A DNA stretch of 64,000 nt from Paenibacillus rhizovicinus (GTDB taxonomy: Bacteria > Bacillota > Bacilli > Paenibacillales > Paenibacillaceae). A model generated the notes under the pieces. That model was not told the DNA's origin and searched no databases. It worked only from the letters and a program-made list of their open reading frames with translations. The first letter of the stretch is position 1, and each line of letters opens with the position of its first letter. This document shows, one piece after another, positions 43,745-51,989 of the stretch. The position numbers and the translations under genes were made by a program. The stretch is from positions 978,001-1,042,000 of the forward strand of contig NZ_CP048286.1 of assembly GCF_010365285.1 (NCBI RefSeq). The letters run 5' to 3'.

Positions 43745-44446
43745 TTACTTCGCCTCCACCGTTTTGGTTCGGCATAAGTCTAGAATAAGTGCAACGACTT
43801 GGTCGATCGAAAGCTCTGTGCTGTCGATCACTTCCGCATCCTTCGCACAAATCAAAGGCGAAATTTCCCTGCGCTCATCGCTGCGGTCGCGCTCCGCGAT
43901 CTCCTGTTCCAGTTGCTGCAGCGGCACGGCTTCGTTCCCGCTCAGCTCTTGAAACCGTCTAAGCGCGCGCACCTTGACGCTGGCGACAAGGAATACCTTT
44001 ACTTCCGCATTCGGCAATACATGCGTGCCGATATCACGGCCGTCCATGACGATGCCTTTGGCATCTGCCAGTCCCCGCTGAAGCTCGACCAACTTGAGTC
44101 TAACGGGTTCGTGGGAAGCGATTTGCGATACGATCAGCGTCACTTCGCGAGTCCGGATTGCTGACGTGACATTCTCGCCATTCAGCCAAACTGTCTGTCC
44201 TTCGTCGCCAGGCGCAAGCACGATCTTCAACGTTTGAACGAGCTGACCCAGCCTGTCCGAATCGTCAGGGGTGATACCCGCACCAATTGCTGCATAAGCA
44301 ACAGCCCGGTACATCGCACCCGTATCAATGTAAATGTAACCAAGTTGTTCAGCGACTTTACGGGCAACGGTGCTCTTACCGGCTCCTGCCGGACCATCGA
44401 TTGCCACATTAATACGGCCGCTGATGCTTCCCCCATTCATGCCCAA
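43745..44446 (-). CDS. cmk: Cytidylate kinase
   Basis: 233 residues. P-loop VAIDGPAGAGKST (14-26), YIDTGAMYRAVAYA, VMDGRDIGTHVLPNAEVK and RDRSDERREISPL are Cmk motifs. The TTG at 44446 has AAGGAGGTC 11 bases upstream; the ATG two codons later is a less well spaced alternative. Phosphorylates CMP/dCMP. A promoter and an early hairpin lie upstream (44503-44565). Confidence 0.95.
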   Translation of the reverse strand: MGMNGGSISGRINVAIDGPAGAGKSTVARKVAEQLGYIYIDTGAMYRAVAYAAIGAGITPDDSDRLGQLVQTLKIVLAPGDEGQTVWLNGENVTSAIRTREVTLIVSQIASHEPVRLKLVELQRGLADAKGIVMDGRDIGTHVLPNAEVKVFLVASVKVRALRRFQELSGNEAVPLQQLEQEIAERDRSDERREISPLICAKDAEVIDSTELSIDQVVALILDLCRTKTVEAK

Positions 44447-44502
44447 GCGGTGTTTGACCTCCTTGAAATTCGGGCAGCGGCTGCCACCTTGCTCTAATCG
44501 TC

Positions 44503-44526
44503 ATTAAAAAAGCAGGCATTGCCTGC
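44503..44526 (-). terminator. Short terminator-like hairpin at the very 5' end of the cmk transcript
   Basis: Minus strand GCAGGC-AAT-GCCTGC followed by TTTTTTAATG. It begins only about 4 bases after the predicted cmk transcription start near 44530, and also lies on any read-through from ypfB. Confidence 0.75.
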
Positions 44527-44536
44527 GATAGTAAAA

Positions 44537-44565
44537 ATTATACCACAGCCTTCTAGGAAGTGCAA
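44537..44565 (-). promoter_or_regulatory. Promoter upstream of cmk
   Basis: Minus strand TTGCAC (44565-44560), 17-base spacer, TATAAT (44542-44537). Confidence 0.8.
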
Positions 44566-44585
44566 AGAACGCGGACAGGCAAGGT

Positions 44586-44627
44586 GAAGTGGCACGTGCC
44601 ATCCTAAAGGCGGCACTTGCGCACTTC
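44586..44627. other. Long imperfect hairpin between ypfB and cmk
   Basis: GAAGTGGCACGTGCC (44586-44600) and GGCACTTGCGCACTTC (44612-44627) pair over about 15 bp with one bulge and one mismatch. No T-run on either side. Lies just upstream of the cmk promoter. The rest of the 334-base gap 44447-44780 shows no gene. Confidence 0.6.
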
Positions 44628-44682
44628 ATTCCGGAGAAATACAAGCCTAGGATAAGTTGAAACTACTTATAGGTTCCTGAAT

Positions 44683-44733
44683 TTAAAGAAGAAACGGCAA
44701 GGCCGTCCTAGCGGGCGGCGGAGCCGTTTCTTT
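44683..44733 (-). terminator. Probable terminator after ypfB
   Basis: Minus strand AAGAAACGGC...GCCGTTTCTT with a GC-rich loop that can pair further, followed by CTTTAAAT. Confidence 0.65.
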
Positions 44734-44780
44734 CGATAACGATATAAGCCGCTCGGAGGTGTGCCAGGCACTACTGCCAG

Positions 44781-44957
44781 CTAGAAAGGCGTCCCCTCCA
44801 GCCGGTCTACGCCGGTCACCCATAGGCGGACTTGCGGAATTTGCAGTGCCAGCTGACTTGCCGCAATGGCGATCAGCAAGACGATTACAATGATTTTCAA
44901 TACGCTCGTCACGTAATCGGCAAGCGCTATGTATTCCTTCTGCGTCTTATGCAGCAC
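44781..44957 (-). CDS. ypfB: Small membrane protein, YpfB-like (DUF5359 by position)
   Basis: 58 residues from a GTG at 44957, preceded by GGGAGGAATCGTTC; the frame extends to 44981 but that start lies before the ribosome site. One membrane helix (VLKIIVIVLLIAIAASQLAL). Lies between the PilZ gene and cmk, the place of ypfB in B. subtilis; name is by synteny only. Confidence 0.7.
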   Translation of the reverse strand: MLHKTQKEYIALADYVTSVLKIIVIVLLIAIAASQLALQIPQVRLWVTGVDRLEGTPF

Positions 44958-45083
44958 GAACGATTCCTCCCAGGCCGACACGCCGTTTCAGTACATTATC
45001 GAGAGGCGGACCCATGCGGCCGAGCCCCGGATAAGGCTAGTTTTACCACGGAAGGAATCCTTATTCATACTTGTGCGGAATTA

Positions 45084-45734
45084 TCATTTTCGGTAGTCGA
45101 GCTGCCGTTCGAAGCAGAAGCGGATGATTCGCTGGCGCTCGCTATCCAATATTTTCGAGAATTTCGCCATCACTTGATGCTTGCCGTTCTCGAGCGTCTT
45201 GACCCGCACGACTTCCGCCTTGAACTGGGAGTGATCGACCGACCCATTGCGGTAAGGAACGAGCAGCCAGCAGTCAAGCTCTGTTCCTTGCCCGATCGGC
45301 CACTTCGCGTCGACCATGAAGGAAATGCCGCCTCCGCCTACGTCGTCGGTCAAACCGATGAAACGAATATTGCCGGACAGTTTAATCGCAATCTCAAGCT
45401 CGGCGGCAACCCGGAGGAAATGCCTCCGTTGAATTTTAGTGATGGATTCCGTTTCCGGCTTGCGGATGCGAATCAAGCGAAACGTATCTTCTTTGAACCC
45501 GAGCACATGCGTATTGAAATAGTTCTTTACGCCCTCTTGTGAAATAAAATGAGCGGAAATTTCGTCTCCGAGGAACAGCCGCTTCAATCGTCCCGTCCCC
45601 TCATGCAGGGGAACCTCGATAAGCAGTTCATCGTCGGTGCCGTCCGCAATTCTCGCTTTATATTCCAACGCAGCCTCTTCTTCGTCGGATGACGCAATTT
45701 GCAAGTATAACATTTGATTAATTACTGGCAGCAT
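45084..45734 (-). CDS. ypfA: PilZ-domain protein (YpfA/DgrA-like), altered second motif
   Basis: 216 residues. N-terminal YcgR-like domain (1-95), then PilZ with RRHFLRV (about 103-109; Arg residues of the RxxxR c-di-GMP motif) and the second motif reading TDDVGGGGISF where D/N-x-S-x-x-G is usual, so the Ser is Gly. B. subtilis YpfA (DgrA) binds c-di-GMP and slows motility; the substitution may weaken or change binding. Followed by ypfB and cmk as in Bacillus. Confidence 0.88.
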   Translation of the reverse strand: MLPVINQMLYLQIASSDEEEAALEYKARIADGTDDELLIEVPLHEGTGRLKRLFLGDEISAHFISQEGVKNYFNTHVLGFKEDTFRLIRIRKPETESITKIQRRHFLRVAAELEIAIKLSGNIRFIGLTDDVGGGGISFMVDAKWPIGQGTELDCWLLVPYRNGSVDHSQFKAEVVRVKTLENGKHQVMAKFSKILDSERQRIIRFCFERQLDYRK

Positions 45735-45802
45735 ATGGTTTCCCCTCCCCTTGTTCGATTATAGCACAGCATGTCGAAATTTGGGGAGAGAGGGAAAAGG
45801 AA

Positions 45803-45879
45803 CAAAAAAGACGTGCCTGGAGTCGCATATCGAAAGACGCCGCTTCAACAACGTCTTCCGATACGCCCTCTGGCGCGTC
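45803..45879 (-). terminator. Long terminator hairpin after ypeB
   Basis: Minus strand arms GACGCGCC...GGCGTATCG.AAGACG (45879-45852) and CGTCTTTCGATATGCG...GGCACGTC (45839-45810), about 24 pairs with internal bulges, followed by TTTTTTGTTCC. Confidence 0.85.
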
Positions 45880-45892
45880 CCGTATACCACTG

Positions 45893-47233
45893 TTATTCCG
45901 GAAGCTGCTCGATGTTCTCTTCCACGCCGCTGTCCGCATTTACGTAAATTTTATAGACCGCTCCATTTATTTTGCCGACAAACTCATAACAGAGCACTTC
46001 CTGATCCGCGTCATTCTTAATCAGCGCCAGCTGCTCCCGCGATACTTTGAAATCGGGATTGAGCGAGACCCGCGCATCCGCGCTCATCAGCTTCGGCTTC
46101 GGCAGTTTGCGTTTACGGTGCTCGTACACGTAATCTGCAGCCTGAATGGCCACGGCCTCCCCGTTATCGCGCGCGATTTTGACCGTCAGCTTGGCCGGGT
46201 AGATGAGTACGCCGTCCTGCGTTTCAACATAGGTAAACGTCGCCGTGGCGTTCCCGTCATCGTAAGAGACGGCCTTCATTGCAGGATAGCCGTGGCGAGC
46301 CAGAAAATCCGATGCTTTCTGCTTCGCATCCTGAATGCTGATCACGGATTTGCCGATATCGCGCGGATTCTCGAACCAGATCAGTTGAGCGCCCTTCTGC
46401 GAGTAGTCCAGCTCGATCGGATTGTCGGCCTTGTTTGCCTTATAGGTTGCGGAGAAGGACGAATATTCGGTCCCTTTGCCATTCTCCACGACGCGGATCT
46501 CGTTGGCCTTGGCTTCGTCAAGCTTCAGAAATTTCGCCGCGAGGCGCTTTACTTCTTCGGGCGTGCTCATCTGGCCGCCCAGCATCTTGACCGTCCGCTT
46601 CTGGTACATGCTCGCGACCGAAGGCCCCCAGTCCAGCTCCGGATATTCGCTGACCTTCTTGTCCACGGTTTTGAACCCGTCGATAATCGAGTTGTCCCCC
46701 GGCTGTTTTTCCGTGGCGAGCGCGGTTTCGACGTCCATCCAGCGCAAATTGTTGCCGATGACTTTCTCTTGCACGCCGTAAAGCGACTTAGAAATGTACT
46801 CGGAATCCGCATACAGCGTCTTGAGCGTTTTGAACTCGTTCGGGCTGAGCGGCTGTTTCGTTAAGTCTCTGACCGAAGTCTTGTACGAGAAATTGGCGAT
46901 TTTGGACAGGAACTCTTCCGTCTTGCTGAAAGGAAGAAGCGTAAGCGGCAGTTGATTGATTTCGTTCTGCGCCTCGCTCGTCAGCCGCCAAGTATTGACC
47001 AGTCCTTTGCGCTGAAACCCTTGGGAGGCGCTGTTGACGGCAAGCGTGTTGCCAAGCTCGCGATGCAGCTGGTCCACGTGGTAAGACAAGTCGTGAAAGG
47101 CGCGCTGGTACTGGTTTTCGGCCTTGATCAGTATGGAGTTTTTCTCTTGGTGCTCCTGGTAGCCCCAATAGATGGAGCCGATGAAGAACAGCGTCATGAC
47201 CGGGAAAAGCACCGCGCTTAAGCGACGATACAT
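45893..47233 (-). CDS. ypeB: Germination protein YpeB
   Basis: 446 residues. N-terminal membrane anchor (LSAVLFPVMTLFFIGSIYWGY, 5-25), a helical region, then repeated PepSY-like modules (about 225-300, 305-370, 380-440) such as ISIQDAKQKASDFLARHGYP and VSREQLALIKNDADQEVLCY. In Bacillus YpeB keeps the lytic enzyme SleB stable in spores and is encoded in the same operon. Here no sleB precedes it. Ribosome site GAAAGGAGC lies in the stem at 47240-47295. Confidence 0.94.
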   Translation of the reverse strand: MYRRLSAVLFPVMTLFFIGSIYWGYQEHQEKNSILIKAENQYQRAFHDLSYHVDQLHRELGNTLAVNSASQGFQRKGLVNTWRLTSEAQNEINQLPLTLLPFSKTEEFLSKIANFSYKTSVRDLTKQPLSPNEFKTLKTLYADSEYISKSLYGVQEKVIGNNLRWMDVETALATEKQPGDNSIIDGFKTVDKKVSEYPELDWGPSVASMYQKRTVKMLGGQMSTPEEVKRLAAKFLKLDEAKANEIRVVENGKGTEYSSFSATYKANKADNPIELDYSQKGAQLIWFENPRDIGKSVISIQDAKQKASDFLARHGYPAMKAVSYDDGNATATFTYVETQDGVLIYPAKLTVKIARDNGEAVAIQAADYVYEHRKRKLPKPKLMSADARVSLNPDFKVSREQLALIKNDADQEVLCYEFVGKINGAVYKIYVNADSGVEENIEQLPE

Positions 47234-47239
47234 ATAGCA

Positions 47240-47295
47240 AAAGCTCCTTTCGTATGCAAAACCTGGTGTTAGTTTGGTTTGCCGAAAGGAGCTTT
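47240..47295 (-). promoter_or_regulatory. Hairpin that buries the ypeB ribosome-binding site
   Basis: Perfect 13-bp inverted repeat: AAAGCTCCTTTCG (47295-47283 on the minus strand) and CGAAAGGAGCTTT (47252-47240), loop 30 bases. The second arm contains the SD AAAGGAG used by ypeB (start 47233). It could also act as a weak terminator for the 53-residue gene, but the following T-run is only TTTT (with the stem). Confidence 0.85.
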
Positions 47296-47337
47296 ATGCA
47301 TGTTTGGGGAAGATTTCCTGCTTCCGATTAACGCCAA

Positions 47338-47499
47338 TCAGAGCGCTAATTCTTCGATATCGAAATCTTGGATGTTATTGCACAGGCACTGCTTGAATCC
47401 CGTGTCGATCCTGTCTTTCTCTCTGCGACCGCGGAGAACGAATTTCTCTCCGCAATGATTGCAGCGAATCGTAACCTTAACGCGAGCCATTGTGTCCAT
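47338..47499 (-). CDS. Tiny Cys-pair protein, 53 residues
   Basis: Frame from ATG 47499 (TAGGAGATTAGA upstream; a second Met is three codons later) to TGA 47338. It starts MDTMARVKVTIRCNHCGEKF, continues VLRGRREKDRIDTGFKQCLC and ends acidic (NNIQDFDIEELAL). C13-x2-C16 and C38-x-C40 look like a small zinc ribbon/knuckle. It occupies the sleB position between prsW and ypeB. Function unknown. Confidence 0.75.
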   Translation of the reverse strand: MDTMARVKVTIRCNHCGEKFVLRGRREKDRIDTGFKQCLCNNIQDFDIEELAL

Positions 47500-47544
47500 T
47501 CTAATCTCCTAAAAAGGGTTTTTCCCTTATTATGGACGGAAATG

Positions 47545-48243
47545 TCACAGCTTAATCTCCTCTTCATGGGCGAGCAGCCTGAACGGGGAGCCGGCATTCG
47601 CGCGATTGATTCTTCGAACGCCTCGAATCCACAAATACAGCATCAGCGGCACGATGAACAATGCCCAATACGTAGAGCCCGAACCCATGATGTAGTCGTA
47701 CAAGCCATGCTCCAGCAACGGAAAAACAGCCGCTAGAATCAAAAACCGACGCTTGGCTTTATCCGCTGCCGCGAACTTGGCCTTTCCAAGGTAATAACCC
47801 ATCGTCACGCCGAACAGCGCGTGGCCCGAAACGGGAAGCATCGCCCGAATGAGCAGCGATCCTACCGTCATCGGCTGGTAGATCGCGTACAGCACGTTCT
47901 CGACCGTCGCGAAGCCCAAAGAAATCGCGGCCGCATATACGATACCGTCGTATGGCTCGTCAAATTCCTTATGCTTATAAATGATGTGATAGATCACGAA
48001 CCATTTCACGAGCTCTTCGACGCCCGCGGAAACGGCGAACGAGAACACGACCGGCCCGTTTCCGAGCCACAATTCCAATCCGCGTTGAATAACCATGATG
48101 GGCAGAACGATCAGAACCCCCATCAGAAATACCCGAAGCACCATATGAATCGGTTCCGCTTCGTAACGATCCTTCAAGTAAAAATAAGTCAGCAGCGCGA
48201 TGCCGGGAGCGACAGCGGCCGTAATGATCGAGAAAAGCAGCAT
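47545..48243 (-). CDS. prsW: PrsW-family glutamic-type intramembrane protease
   Basis: 232 residues, about eight membrane helices. Catalytic region: GVEELVKWFV (EExxK motif, about 78-87), GFATVENVLY (second Glu, about 112-121), SGHALFG and EHGLYDYI with conserved His residues. In B. subtilis PrsW makes the first cut in anti-sigma RsiW; an ECF sigma/anti-sigma pair is present at 9787-10982, but no link is shown. Between gudB and the ypeB cluster as in Bacillus. Confidence 0.93.
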   Translation of the reverse strand: MLLFSIITAAVAPGIALLTYFYLKDRYEAEPIHMVLRVFLMGVLIVLPIMVIQRGLELWLGNGPVVFSFAVSAGVEELVKWFVIYHIIYKHKEFDEPYDGIVYAAAISLGFATVENVLYAIYQPMTVGSLLIRAMLPVSGHALFGVTMGYYLGKAKFAAADKAKRRFLILAAVFPLLEHGLYDYIMGSGSTYWALFIVPLMLYLWIRGVRRINRANAGSPFRLLAHEEEIKL

Positions 48244-48303
48244 AATCTAATTGTCACCATCCACAAGGAAGCGATCACGTCCGCGGGGAAACGCGATTCA
48301 TCA

Positions 48304-49566
48304 TTAAACCCAGCCCCGCAGGCGGACCGCTTCCGCCATTTTGCGCACACCGACCATATAAGCGGCCAGCCGCATATCGACTTTCTTGAGCGCGTGCAGC
48401 TCATAGACGCTGTTAAAGCCGCGCACCATCATTTCCCGCAGCTTGGCGTCGACTTCCGCTTCCGACCAATAGTAGCCTTGATTGTTCTGTACCCATTCGA
48501 AATAAGAAACGATAACGCCGCCGGCGCTTGCCAGCACGTCCGGAATAAGCAAAATGCCTTTGTCCGTTACGATACGCGTCGCGTCCAACGTCGTCGGGCC
48601 ATTCGCGGCCTCAACAATGATTTTAGCACGAATTCGGTCCGCGTTGCTTGCCGTTATTTGGTTTTCGATCGCGGCAGGCACGAGCACGTCGCAATCCAGC
48701 GTCAGCAATTCGTCATTGGAGATCGTATTCTGAAATAAATTGGTCACGGTACCGAACGAATCCCGCCGGTCCATTAAATGTTCGATATCCAATCCTTGTT
48801 CATTATACAATGCGCCGTGCACATCGGAAATAGCAACGACTTTCGCTCCGGCATCGTGCATGAATTTAGCCAGAAAGCTGCCGGCATTGCCGAAGCCTTG
48901 AATGACGACGCGAGAGCCCGCTACGGGAATGCCCTTCTTCGCCATTGCTTCGTCGATCATGATGGCGACCCCTTTGGCCGTCGCGCTTTCTCTTCCGAGA
49001 GATCCGCCCAGCACGAGCGGCTTGCCCGTGATGAAGCCGGGAGAATCGAATTCCCGAATACGGCTGTATTCGTCCATCATCCAGGCCATGATCTGCGCAT
49101 TCGTCATGACGTCCGGAGCGGGAATGTCCTTGTTCGGTCCGACGATTTGGCTGATCGCCCGGACATAGCCCCGGCTCAGCCGTTCCAGTTCGCGGAACGA
49201 CATTTTACGGGGATCGCAAATAACGCCGCCTTTACCGCCGCCATACGGCAAATTCGCGATGCCGCATTTGAGACTCATCCAAATCGACAATGCCTTTACT
49301 TCCAGCTCGTTCACGTCCGGATGAAACCGAACGCCGCCCTTCGTCGGCCCGACAGCGTCGTTATGCTGCGCGCGGAATCCAAGAAACACGCGGGTTTTGC
49401 CATCGTCCATGCGCACTGGAATACGAACCGTAAGCATCCGCATCGGTTCTTTCAATAAATCAATCATATCGTCGCCGTACCCTAGTTTACGAAGCGCCTC
49501 TTCGATCACGATTTGCGTCGAAGTCAGTACATTATTGTTGTCCATTCCAGTCAAGGGAATGTTCAC
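48304..49566 (-). CDS. gudB: NAD-specific glutamate dehydrogenase
   Basis: 420 residues, GTG start at 49566 with TAGGAAAAGG upstream; the ATG seven codons later has no site. GGAKGG-type loop appears as PYGGGKGGVICDP (catalytic Lys) with KGGVRFHPDV, DVMTNAQIMAWM and the NAD site VIQGFGNAGSFLAKF. Oxidises glutamate to 2-oxoglutarate and ammonia. Frame is intact, with no sign of the 9-bp duplication that inactivates gudB in domesticated B. subtilis. Confidence 0.96.
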   Translation of the reverse strand: MNIPLTGMDNNNVLTSTQIVIEEALRKLGYGDDMIDLLKEPMRMLTVRIPVRMDDGKTRVFLGFRAQHNDAVGPTKGGVRFHPDVNELEVKALSIWMSLKCGIANLPYGGGKGGVICDPRKMSFRELERLSRGYVRAISQIVGPNKDIPAPDVMTNAQIMAWMMDEYSRIREFDSPGFITGKPLVLGGSLGRESATAKGVAIMIDEAMAKKGIPVAGSRVVIQGFGNAGSFLAKFMHDAGAKVVAISDVHGALYNEQGLDIEHLMDRRDSFGTVTNLFQNTISNDELLTLDCDVLVPAAIENQITASNADRIRAKIIVEAANGPTTLDATRIVTDKGILLIPDVLASAGGVIVSYFEWVQNNQGYYWSEAEVDAKLREMMVRGFNSVYELHALKKVDMRLAAYMVGVRKMAEAVRLRGWV

Positions 49567-49640
49567 CGCCTTTTCCTACAGTATGAGCGGGCAAAGTGTC
49601 AACTATTCGGTTCTTGGATTCGGGCCGATTCCGCTTTAGA

Positions 49641-49684
49641 AAAAGAAAAAGCACCAGACACGCGGACAATCCGCTGCTGATGCT
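49641..49684 (-). terminator. Terminator after mecA
   Basis: Minus strand AGCATCAGCAGCGGA-TTG-TCCGCGTGTCTGGTGCT (with mismatches in the middle) followed by TTTTCTTTTTC. Confidence 0.85.
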
Positions 49685-49701
49685 TCATTCTAGAGCAAGG
49701 A

Positions 49702-50307
49702 TTAAAAATGAGTGCAGATTTCGAGCACCGCTTTGGCGGGCACGACCACTTTGCCGTATTCTTCGAGAACGGCGGTCGTAACGGAAGCAGCTTCTCCGTA
49801 TTCAGCCAGCAGGGCGATGATGGCATGATAACGCGGAAGCTCGATGCCGACCGGCTCGAAAGCTAGCATATATTTGCCGTTGTAGGCATAGAGACGTCCG
49901 TCTTCGATCAAATCCGCTGCTTTGAGCTGTTTGCAGACGGAGATGACATCCTCGATATCACGGAACGCGTAAAGCACGATATCGCTCTGCTCCAGCGTGA
50001 CTTCCATCTCGTAGACGTCTTCATCGTTCTCTTCTTCTTGCATGTGGTCGTCCGATTTTCCATTTACTTTGCCTCGCGTTACGATGACGACCATGCCTTG
50101 GGCCGGAAGCGCGAACACTTCTACAGCCAGCGGTCCGCTGGCGTCGAAGCCCAGTTCGCTGTAGGCTTGATCCATCATTTCGCTGAAGAGTTCATGAACC
50201 TTCGGAATTTCGCGCCACATGTCTTCCTTCTGGATCCCACGCTCCAGCAAGTCGTCGAACGTCAGGAAGATGCGGATTTTGTCTTGATTGAGCCGTTCGA
50301 TTTTCAT
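49702..50307 (-). CDS. mecA: MecA-family adaptor protein
   Basis: 201 residues from MKIERLNQDKIRIFLTFDDL (start 50307, AAAAGGAGGATC upstream; the frame runs to 50334). N-terminal domain (1-70) recognises targets; an acidic linker (QEEENDEDVYEME) follows, then the C-terminal ClpC-binding domain (LVYAF-type: DIVLYAFRDIEDVI). Adaptor of the ClpCP protease. By position it corresponds to ypbH (mecB) of B. subtilis; whether another MecA exists elsewhere is unknown. Confidence 0.92.
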   Translation of the reverse strand: MKIERLNQDKIRIFLTFDDLLERGIQKEDMWREIPKVHELFSEMMDQAYSELGFDASGPLAVEVFALPAQGMVVIVTRGKVNGKSDDHMQEEENDEDVYEMEVTLEQSDIVLYAFRDIEDVISVCKQLKAADLIEDGRLYAYNGKYMLAFEPVGIELPRYHAIIALLAEYGEAASVTTAVLEEYGKVVVPAKAVLEICTHF

Positions 50308-50489
50308 GATAGGATCCTCCTTTTCGAATAGCATCTGCTTCGTGTATTCGGAGCAAAGACCATCTTCGAAAGCGCGCTGAACGCGGGTGACATCTGTTAT
50401 ACACAGCGTATGTAGCAGCTGCGGTTTGGTGAATAAAAAGTGCTTAGTGCTATGTTAGCATGTCTGGGAACGAAATGCACTAGATGCCC

Positions 50490-50556
50490 AAAAAAAAGAA
50501 TCGTCTCCGCCCCGCAACTGTTTATACGCAGCTGCGGGCGAAACGATTCTCTTTTT
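50490..50556. terminator. Strong, roughly bidirectional terminator
   Basis: Stem AGAATCGT.TCGCCCGCA..TG (about 20 pairs with bulges) between 50498-50520 and 50529-50550, flanked by eight A's on the left and CTTTTT on the right. Read on the minus strand it ends the 50568-50885 gene with TTTTTTTT. Confidence 0.9.
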
Positions 50557-50567
50557 ACCGTATTTTT

Positions 50568-50885
50568 TTAATGGGTTTTCGCTTCGGCCCTGATTTCGTC
50601 GACTTGCTGTTTCACGCCGGGATCGCTGTTCAGCAGCATTTCAATTTGTCCCCAGGCGCCGCCGGACTCTCTTGCGGAACCGCTTGATTGCTTTGGGGCC
50701 GAATGCATCTTTTCGCCGCCGAATTTGTGATTGACCATGGCGCCCATCGCTTTCCTCGAAACGCCCGTCATCGCCTGGCCGGCCGCACTCGTAGCCCACG
50801 CGAACATTCCGGGTCTTCTCCTGGCAACGTAGGATGCGGCTGCGACGCCGGCAAGACCTCCAAGCAGAAATACTGACCATTTCAT
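50568..50885 (-). CDS. Small protein with N-terminal membrane helix, unknown
   Basis: 105 residues from MKWSVFLLGGLAGVAAASYV (start 50885, GGAGGAGGAT upstream; the frame extends to 50918). Hydrophobic segment 3-19 then RRRPG, so an N-in or exported anchor. The remainder is polar, Lys/Ser/Glu rich, with a C-terminal helix (MLLNSDPGVKQQVDEIRAEAK). Slightly YtxH-like in layout. Function unknown. Confidence 0.75.
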   Translation of the reverse strand: MKWSVFLLGGLAGVAAASYVARRRPGMFAWATSAAGQAMTGVSRKAMGAMVNHKFGGEKMHSAPKQSSGSARESGGAWGQIEMLLNSDPGVKQQVDEIRAEAKTH

Positions 50886-51074
50886 CGGGATTATCCTCCT
50901 CCAAACATGCTGATGCACTCCGATTCGCTGTTAGTTTTGCCTCGCGGCCGCAAGGTCATTCCAGCACAAATTCAGGAAAGGGAGGTTCGGAATGTCCGTC
51001 GTTCGGTAATAATATAGGATACAATGATCGTACAACTTGCAGCCGGATGCTGCGACTACAGGAGGCTGACCGAC

Positions 51075-51989
51075 ATGCGGAAGCTTAGAGCTTTACAGAC
51101 GACGATTGCGCTGGCGCTTATGCTGCTATTGGTAGCAATAGCCGGCTGCTCAGAGGCTGCCGATTCAACATCGCAAGACAACGCGGATGCGGTTCTGCCT
51201 GGTTCCGGCGCTGTCAGCAATCCCAACAATCCAACCAGCAGCGGAACTGCTGAAGCCGCCGATACGAATAATTCCGGCGGAGCATCGAACGCCGCGGCAC
51301 CTGCCGTCGCGCCCTCGAAAACGCCAAAAAAGCTGTACCGGATGAATGCCGTTTACAGCTTCGTTCCTATTAATAAGGAAGCGGCCAGCAGCAAGGTCGT
51401 GCTGCTGACGTTCGATGACGGCCCCAAGGCCGACAAAACGCTCGGTTCCCTGCTCGATACGCTCGACAAGCATAAAGCGAAAGCCATCTTCTTCGTCAAC
51501 GGCTATCGCGTCAAGCAGCATCCTGAACTGCTTCAAAAAATCGCCGACCGCGGTCAAACGATTGGCAATCATTCCTGGGACCATATCGATTTGAAGAAGG
51601 AAAAAATGGAAACGGTCAAGAAGCAAATCGGCGACGTGCAAACGATCGTCAACAAAGTGACGGGCCACAAGCCAGTGTTCTTCCGCCCGCCATTCGGATC
51701 GGGCAATGATCAGGTCAAAGGCTTCGTTCGCGATAGCGGGATGCTCTATATGACCTGGTCCGACGGCTCGCTCGATTGGGACAGCAGCACGAAGAATAAG
51801 CCGGATAAAGTCGTCGCCAATGTGCTGGAACAGCTTCATCCCGGCGTCAATATCCTCATGCACGAGCTCCCCTGGACTACCCAAGCCTTGGATTCTCTGC
51901 TCACGAAGCTGGAAGCGAAAGGCTACGGCTTTATCGATCCGGCAACGATCGATCTCGGGCTCCATCCGACGGCGGCGTCCGCAAAATAA
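51075..51989 (+). CDS. Polysaccharide deacetylase lipoprotein (NodB domain)
   Basis: 304 residues from MRKLRALQTTIALAL (start 51075 after ACAGGAGGCTG). Signal peptide with lipobox AIAGC (Cys about 25), then a Ser/Asn/Ala/Pro-rich spacer to about residue 90. NodB domain: LLTFDDGPKADKT (metal Asp), GNHSWDHID (metal His pair), RPPFGSGND, MTWSDGSLDW and ILMHEL. Likely removes acetyl groups from peptidoglycan or another surface polymer. Convergent with the next gene; 3' ends overlap by 59 bases. Confidence 0.93.
   Translation: MRKLRALQTTIALALMLLLVAIAGCSEAADSTSQDNADAVLPGSGAVSNPNNPTSSGTAEAADTNNSGGASNAAAPAVAPSKTPKKLYRMNAVYSFVPINKEAASSKVVLLTFDDGPKADKTLGSLLDTLDKHKAKAIFFVNGYRVKQHPELLQKIADRGQTIGNHSWDHIDLKKEKMETVKKQIGDVQTIVNKVTGHKPVFFRPPFGSGNDQVKGFVRDSGMLYMTWSDGSLDWDSSTKNKPDKVVANVLEQLHPGVNILMHELPWTTQALDSLLTKLEAKGYGFIDPATIDLGLHPTAASAK

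Noticed and set aside
48304-49566. Cryptic (duplicated) gudB allele
   Set aside because: The frame is intact with normal motifs and no short duplication at the active site.
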